A stretch of 10,945 nt of DNA from Bacteroidia bacterium. GTDB taxonomy: Bacteria; Bacteroidota; Bacteroidia; Flavobacteriales; Flavobacteriaceae. Both the position numbers and the translations under genes were made by a program. The stretch is taken from NCBI GenBank assembly GCA_018679315.1, contig JAHHLF010000273.1, positions 1 through 10,945 of the forward strand, in the 5' to 3' direction. Under the pieces are notes generated by a model. The model saw only the letters and a list, made by a program, of their open reading frames with translations. It was not told the origin of the DNA and did not search any database. Shown here in pieces: positions 7,072-10,945 of the stretch (position 1 is the stretch's first letter; each line of letters begins with the position of its first letter).

Positions 7072-7082
7072 AAAGGAAAGGA
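7072..7082 (+). promoter_or_regulatory. Unusually good Shine-Dalgarno site before the lipoprotein gene
   Basis: The purine-rich AAAGGAAAGGA ends 8 bases before the ATG at 7091. The other starts in this window show no comparable site, as expected in Bacteroidota. The last AGGA can pair with TCCT at 7087-7090 across a TTTG loop, a 4-base stem that would partly mask it. No TTG/TAnnTTTG promoter was found in the 75-base gap 7016-7090, so the source of transcription is unclear; it may be read-through from the genes before. Confidence 0.4.
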
Positions 7083-7090
7083 TTTGTCCT

Positions 7091-7633
7091 ATGAAAACAT
7101 TTATAATTTATCTTTTTGTAGTTGTCTTTGGTTGTCTTTCCGCCTGTGTTGAAAAACCAGACTTTGACCAGTTTGATGACATAGATGCGATACCTACGAT
7201 TGATGCAAGCTTGATCTATGTTGAATCTCCGGAACGGATCATCAACCAGGCAGCAGGATTTAACTTCTACTCCCAGGACTTTATTTTTGATCCCTTTAAT
7301 GAAGATTTTGTTCAGGAACGTCTGGTAGATGCCATTATTAGATATGAGGTAGACAATACCACCTCTAAACCCTTGGATTTTACGGTAGAATTATTAGATG
7401 CAGGAGACAATGTGCTTGACACCGAAAATTTTAATATTCCGCCAGAGCCATCCCCTGTTTTGATTCGGGAAATTACGTATGGACCCGGAGGGCGTCCACT
7501 TGATATACTTCGCAATACGGTAACGGTCAGACTTAGTGCCACGAATTTAGGAGATAATACCAGTGTTTCTTCTTTACCTGATCCAAAGGTCATTATTCGT
7601 TCCAGTGCACGATTCAGGATACGCCTTAAATGA
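7091..7633 (+). CDS. Predicted lipoprotein of unknown function, first gene of an envelope cassette
   Basis: A 180-residue protein with a clear lipoprotein signal: positively charged start, hydrophobic core (4-16) and lipobox LSAC with the lipidated Cys19. The mature N terminus is CVEKPDFDQFDD. The acidic stretch close to Cys19 resembles the export signals that send lipoproteins to the cell surface in Bacteroidota, so outer-membrane and possibly surface location is inferred. The rest is beta-rich with no motif I recognise; one part (about residues 75-135, RYEVDNTTSKPLDFTVELLDAGDNVLDTE) reads like a beta-sandwich strand pattern. It overlaps the next gene by four bases (ATGA), so the two products are probably made together and may act together. 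Function unknown. Confidence 0.85.
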   Translation: MKTFIIYLFVVVFGCLSACVEKPDFDQFDDIDAIPTIDASLIYVESPERIINQAAGFNFYSQDFIFDPFNEDFVQERLVDAIIRYEVDNTTSKPLDFTVELLDAGDNVLDTENFNIPPEPSPVLIREITYGPGGRPLDILRNTVTVRLSATNLGDNTSVSSLPDPKVIIRSSARFRIRLK

Positions 7634-9090
7634 GAATAAGAACAGTCTTCATAGTAACCATTTTGGTAATTCATGGGTTGGCAATAGGTCAAAACAGGGA
7701 AATACTCTATGATTTCGACGAAATACCCGGAGCATTAATGCTGAATCCGGGAATGAAAATGTCGTATCAATGGTATGCCGGTGTTCCCGGCCTCTCCGGT
7801 ATCGGAATAAACGCAGGGACAAGCGGGGCAACTGTGCATGATATTTTTGCTGATGATGGTGTGGACATTAATCAAAAGATCAGGGAACATGTGCTAAATG
7901 GAATGACTAAGAGGGATGAACTCAGCGGAACTTTCCAGGTAAATTTACTTCAGGGTGGATTCAGGGCTGCCAATAATACACGCAACTTTTATTCATTTGG
8001 CTGGTATCTTGAAGGGGATGCAATAGGATATTGGCCTAAAGATCTGGCAGATCTGGCATGGGATGGGAATGCAGATCAATTAGGAAGGCGATTTGATCTG
8101 GGCCATTTGAAAACCAGGGGGGAGTTATTGAGTGTATTTCACTTTGGAATAAATCATATCTATAACCCCAAATTAATTCTTGGTGCACGCGCCAAGATCT
8201 ATTCCATTCCGCTACATATGGCTTCCTCAAATAATCAGGGCCATTTTGTCACAACTGCCGGACAAAACAATATTTTCTCGCATACATTAGTAGCAGATAT
8301 GCTGGCGCGTTCATCTGGATTCAATGAAATTAGAGATGCGCTTGATGACGATACTGTAGATGAACTAACTGAAGTTCGTAAGATCCTTACCAAGCGATCC
8401 CTCTTAGGCGGGGATCTCGGCTTTGGATTAGATTTGGGCTTTTCTTATGACCTTAATGAATCCTGGGTACTAACAGGTAGCTTGTTGGATCTGGGCATTA
8501 GTTTTCACAGCACAGATCCCTGGAATTACACCTTAGAAGGAAATGCCACCACTGAAGGCGTAGAAGTAATACTTCCGGATGCACTTGCTGATCCGGATGC
8601 GGAATTTTGGGAAGATCTGGTAGATGATATTGATGGGTTGGTGCCTTTTCAAGAAAATAATGATTCTTACATTTCATTCAGGCCTACCAAGTTTTACGGT
8701 TCTGCCCGATATAATTTTGGCGAACCGCTCTCTAATGTAGGGGTTCGGTCTGCAGATTGTAATTGTACTGACCAGGCTGCCGGCAGTCGCAGGTTGATCA
8801 CTTATACCAACAGTGCTGGTTTGCAAGTATTTGCTGTAAACAGACCCAGAGGCCCGCAAGCGGCTATCACCGCATTTTACACCCGTAGATTAGGAAGGCT
8901 TATGCAAGTAAAAGCCACATATACTGCAGATAAGTTCACCAAGACAAATTTAGGTTTAGGCGTAAATCTACAGGCCGGTCCCATTCAATTTTATGCAATG
9001 GTAGATAATCTTCTTGCTTTTCAAAATCTGGCAGATACTCAATATGCCTCTTTTCAAATAGGGTTAAATATTATATCTTGGGGGCGCTAA
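7630..9090 (+). CDS. DUF5723 family outer-membrane beta-barrel protein
   Basis: A 486-residue protein with a Sec signal peptide (hydrophobic 5-19, likely cleavage after AIG at 20). The mature part alternates short amphipathic strands and ends in the strand YASFQIGLNIISW, as outer-membrane barrels do. LNPGMKMSYQWYAGVPGLSGIGINAG near the N terminus and GGDLGFGLDLGFSYDLNESWVLTGSLLDLG in the middle are the kind of motifs seen in DUF5723 proteins, related to the PorV/FadL-like barrels of Bacteroidota. A long acidic stretch (about 308-345, ending DLVDDIDGLVPF) and a Cys-Asn-Cys motif (377-379) probably lie in surface or periplasmic loops. The start is shared with the lipoprotein stop (ATGA). Cargo or partner unknown; the paired lipoprotein is the obvious candidate. 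Confidence 0.82.
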   Translation: MRIRTVFIVTILVIHGLAIGQNREILYDFDEIPGALMLNPGMKMSYQWYAGVPGLSGIGINAGTSGATVHDIFADDGVDINQKIREHVLNGMTKRDELSGTFQVNLLQGGFRAANNTRNFYSFGWYLEGDAIGYWPKDLADLAWDGNADQLGRRFDLGHLKTRGELLSVFHFGINHIYNPKLILGARAKIYSIPLHMASSNNQGHFVTTAGQNNIFSHTLVADMLARSSGFNEIRDALDDDTVDELTEVRKILTKRSLLGGDLGFGLDLGFSYDLNESWVLTGSLLDLGISFHSTDPWNYTLEGNATTEGVEVILPDALADPDAEFWEDLVDDIDGLVPFQENNDSYISFRPTKFYGSARYNFGEPLSNVGVRSADCNCTDQAAGSRRLITYTNSAGLQVFAVNRPRGPQAAITAFYTRRLGRLMQVKATYTADKFTKTNLGLGVNLQAGPIQFYAMVDNLLAFQNLADTQYASFQIGLNIISWGR

Positions 9091-9107
9091 TTAATGCAAA
9101 ACTGAAG

Positions 9108-9917
9108 ATGAAAAAAACTGTAGCAATGTTCCTGTTTATGGGGCTTTCCGTATTTTCTGCACAGGCGCAGCTGGACAATTATAAATATTTTGTTGTTCCA
9201 AAACGTTTTAATGCGTTTAAGGATATTAATCAACACCAGTCTTCTACACTTGTGAAGTTCTTATTGACGAAGTATGGGTTTGACCCGCTTTATGATGATG
9301 CCATTCCTGAAGAACTTTTTTTAAACAAGTGTTTGGGTCTGACTTCCCAGATCGAGGATAATTCTACATATTTACAGACTGTTGTGGCAATAGTATTCTA
9401 CGATTGCAGGGGTCAGGAAGTTTTTCGTACTCAAGAGGGAAAAAGTAAGAACAAAGTCTTTAAGGAGGCCTACTCGGAGGCCATTCAGGAAGCCCTGCAA
9501 ACTATGGCCATACTTACACATAATTATCAAGGGTCGGAACAGACTCCTGTTGATGCGCCAAAGGCAGTAGGAGCACCAGATCCTGTGGAAACTACTCCTG
9601 AAAAACAGATTGAATTCCCGGCGGCAGAACCAACTGCTGTTGCGGTAGTGGCAGAAGAAGCATCGGAGGCATTGGCAAAAGAAGAAGCATTACCTGGGGC
9701 CTCTTATTGGAAAGAAACAGCAAGCAATAATGGCTATATACTTACCTATCCAGAGGAGGAGCTGACATGGGTGATCATGAAGACTTCATCACCAGAAGTA
9801 TTTATGGCCATTTCTACAACTAAACAAGGTGTGGCATTTAAAGGGGAGAAAGGCTGGAGGCTTGAATATTATTTAGGGGATCTACTAAAAGTAGAACACA
9901 TACAGCTGGCAGATTAA
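9108..9917 (+). CDS. Secreted/periplasmic two-domain protein of unknown function
   Basis: The product has 269 residues. The ATG at 9108 is chosen because it gives a classic signal peptide (MKKTVAMFLFMGLSVFSAQA, cleavage before Gln21). An in-frame TTG at 9078 lies inside the preceding gene and would bury it. Residues 22-140 form a globular domain (DNYKYFVVPKRFNAF, LTKYGFDPLY, FYDCRGQEVF, then a helix EAYSEAIQEALQTM). A linker of about 55 residues rich in Ala, Glu, Pro and Val (143-197) follows, then a small beta-rich C-terminal domain (ASYWKETASNNGYILTYP through HIQLAD). Such a layout suits a protein that spans periplasm or contacts the cell wall, but I do not recognise a named family. It follows the barrel gene by 17 bases and is the last gene of that run. 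Confidence 0.78.
   Translation: MKKTVAMFLFMGLSVFSAQAQLDNYKYFVVPKRFNAFKDINQHQSSTLVKFLLTKYGFDPLYDDAIPEELFLNKCLGLTSQIEDNSTYLQTVVAIVFYDCRGQEVFRTQEGKSKNKVFKEAYSEAIQEALQTMAILTHNYQGSEQTPVDAPKAVGAPDPVETTPEKQIEFPAAEPTAVAVVAEEASEALAKEEALPGASYWKETASNNGYILTYPEEELTWVIMKTSSPEVFMAISTTKQGVAFKGEKGWRLEYYLGDLLKVEHIQLAD
9653..9690 (+). repeat. Short in-frame direct repeat in the linker of the secreted protein
   Basis: The 11-mer AGAAGAAGCAT occurs at 9653-9663 and again at 9680-9690, a 27-base (nine-codon) offset. It encodes the two EEA units of the Ala/Glu-rich linker. The repeat keeps the frame, so slippage between copies would change linker length by nine residues without breaking the gene. Confidence 0.6.
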
Positions 9918-10945
9918 TAGCCGTACTTGTCTTTCCAACGTGCCTTAAGGAATTCGCGAATATTCTTCTCCCGATTACTATTTCCCGGTGTAAAAAACGA
10001 GGCACCATGAATTTCTTCAGGCAGGAACTCATGCGGCACAAAGTTTCCTTCATAATCATGAGCGTATTGGTACGCATCGCCATAACCCAACTCCTTCATA
10101 AGTTTGGTGGGTGCATTGCGGATAGACAGGGGTACGGAAAGATCACCGCTGTTTCTAACTTCAGACTGGGCATTTTTAATAGCTACATAAGAGGCATTGC
10201 TTTTAGGGGATGTTGCCAGATAGATGGCGCATTCGCTTAAAATAATTCGCGCTTCCGGGTATCCAATGGAAGCAACGGCCTGAAAAGTAGTATTGGCTAA
10301 AACAAGCGCTGTCGGGTTTGCCAGGCCAATATCTTCTGCGGCAAGTATTACAAGTCTTCGGGCAATGAATTTGACATCTTCCCCGCCTTCTACCATACGG
10401 GCTAACCAATAGACGGCCCCATTAGGATCGCTTCCGCGGATAGATTTAATAAAGGCAGATATAATATCGTAGTGCTGTTCTCCTGTTTTGTCGTAGAGCA
10501 CAGTATTCTTTTGTACTTTCTGCAAGACGAGGTCATTGGTAATTGTGACCTTTTTTTTTGGTTCAGAGCTGACGAGAAGTTCAAAGATATTCAGCAATTT
10601 CCTTCCGTCTCCACCAGATAGTCTAAAAAGAGCCTCTGTTTCCTTCAGCTCTATCGACTTAGTCCGCAATTCTTCATCGCAGTCGATGGCCCTGTGGACC
10701 AATTTTTCCAGGTCTTCCTTTCCAAAAGGGTTTAGCGTATATACCTGGCATCTGGAGAGCAAGGCCGGTATTACTTCAAAACTGGGGTTCTCCGTAGTGG
10801 CGCCAATAAGCGTGATCCAACCCTTTTCTACAGCTCCTAGCAGGGAATCCTGTTGTGATTTGCTAAAACGGTGTATCTCATCAATGAAAAGGATCGGGCC
10901 TTTTGTTGTAAACAAACCGGATTGCTCCTTAGCTCTCTCAATGAC
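9914..10945 (-). CDS. rarA: Replication-associated recombination protein A (AAA+ ATPase); N terminus outside window
   Basis: RarA (also MgsA) is a clamp-loader-like AAA+ ATPase, with WRNIP1 and Mgs1 as eukaryotic relatives, that acts at stalled or damaged replication forks and on ssDNA gaps. The 343 visible residues are the C-terminal four fifths; the frame is open to the right edge, so about 80 residues with the Walker A motif are missing. Visible are Walker B ILFIDEIHRF (18-27), sensor 1 in GATTENPSFEV (Asn53) and the arginine finger in SRCQVY (Arg65). The sensor-2/lid segment LSGGDGRKLLNIFELL follows, then the tetramerisation region with SAFIKSIRGSDPNGAVYWLARM, AAEDIGLANP, and SECAIYLATSPKSNA. 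The C terminus, KARWKDKYGY, is complete. It converges on the secreted-protein gene and overlaps it by the four bases of the two stop codons. Confidence 0.96.
   Translation of the reverse strand, partial: VIERAKEQSGLFTTKGPILFIDEIHRFSKSQQDSLLGAVEKGWITLIGATTENPSFEVIPALLSRCQVYTLNPFGKEDLEKLVHRAIDCDEELRTKSIELKETEALFRLSGGDGRKLLNIFELLVSSEPKKKVTITNDLVLQKVQKNTVLYDKTGEQHYDIISAFIKSIRGSDPNGAVYWLARMVEGGEDVKFIARRLVILAAEDIGLANPTALVLANTTFQAVASIGYPEARIILSECAIYLATSPKSNASYVAIKNAQSEVRNSGDLSVPLSIRNAPTKLMKELGYGDAYQYAHDYEGNFVPHEFLPEEIHGASFFTPGNSNREKNIREFLKARWKDKYGY

Noticed and set aside
7016..7090. A promoter in the gap before the lipoprotein gene
   Set aside because: No TTG with a TAnnTTTG box at 19-21 bases was found; only AT-rich sequence and a purine-rich ribosome-binding site are visible.
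7312..7692. A 126-codon minus-strand open frame across the lipoprotein/barrel junction
   Set aside because: It lies antisense to two coherent genes with signal peptides and an ATGA overlap, and shows no domain or start signal.
8041..8059. Tandem GATCTGGCA-like repeat in the barrel gene as a regulatory or recombination site
   Set aside because: It simply encodes the repeated Asp-Leu-Ala of the protein (DLADLAWD) and is only two units long.
1..10945. CRISPR arrays, tRNA/rRNA genes, insertion-sequence ends, phage or defence genes
   Set aside because: Read on both strands; no regularly spaced repeats, tRNA-like cloverleaf, terminal inverted repeats or transposase/integrase motifs were seen.

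Overview
The window looks like a chromosomal housekeeping segment from a member of the Bacteroidota, most likely a (marine) Flavobacteriaceae. The reasons are the gene set (Obg without a C-terminal extension, short-lid adenylate kinase, Mpl, a DUF7033 deacetylase-like protein next to radC, a DUF5723 barrel), near absence of Shine-Dalgarno sites, moderate GC, and Bacteroidota-type promoter boxes (TTG, about 19 nt, TAnnTTTG). No rRNA, tRNA, CRISPR array, insertion sequence, integrase or phage gene was found, and no stretch over 300 bases lacks a gene. The lineage below family level cannot be fixed from the sequence alone.

Layout. (1) 1-1888, + strand: the 3' part of a hypoxanthine phosphoribosyltransferase read in frame into a complete adenylate kinase (a purine-salvage fusion), then the ribosome-assembly GTPase Obg. 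A bidirectional terminator (1895-1918) separates Obg from (2) a convergent DoxX-like four-helix membrane protein (1939-2313, - strand). (3) A 148-base divergent promoter region leads to mpl (2462-3820, peptidoglycan tripeptide recycling). mpl converges with a DUF1569/DinB-like gene (3835-4281, - strand). (4) From 4360 a tight + strand run follows: radC, a DUF7033 polysaccharide-deacetylase-like protein that starts on the base after the radC stop, and a YjjG-type HAD nucleotidase that overlaps it. (5) 75 bases later comes a three-gene envelope cassette: a lipoprotein, a DUF5723 outer-membrane barrel joined to it by an ATGA overlap, and a secreted two-domain protein of unknown function. (6) The window ends in rarA (- strand, 5' end off the right edge), whose stop codon shares the bases TTAA with the stop of the cassette's last gene.

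How the genes relate. Genes 1 and 3 are core nucleotide, ribosome and cell-wall maintenance. radC and rarA are DNA-maintenance genes and YjjG is a nucleotide house-cleaning enzyme. The two least understood parts are the deacetylase-like protein, which seems to have lost its catalytic metal-binding residues while keeping the rest of its fold, and the lipoprotein/barrel/secreted-protein cassette, which by its layout may form one envelope complex. I see no clear novel defence or mobile system here; the findings are mostly modest.
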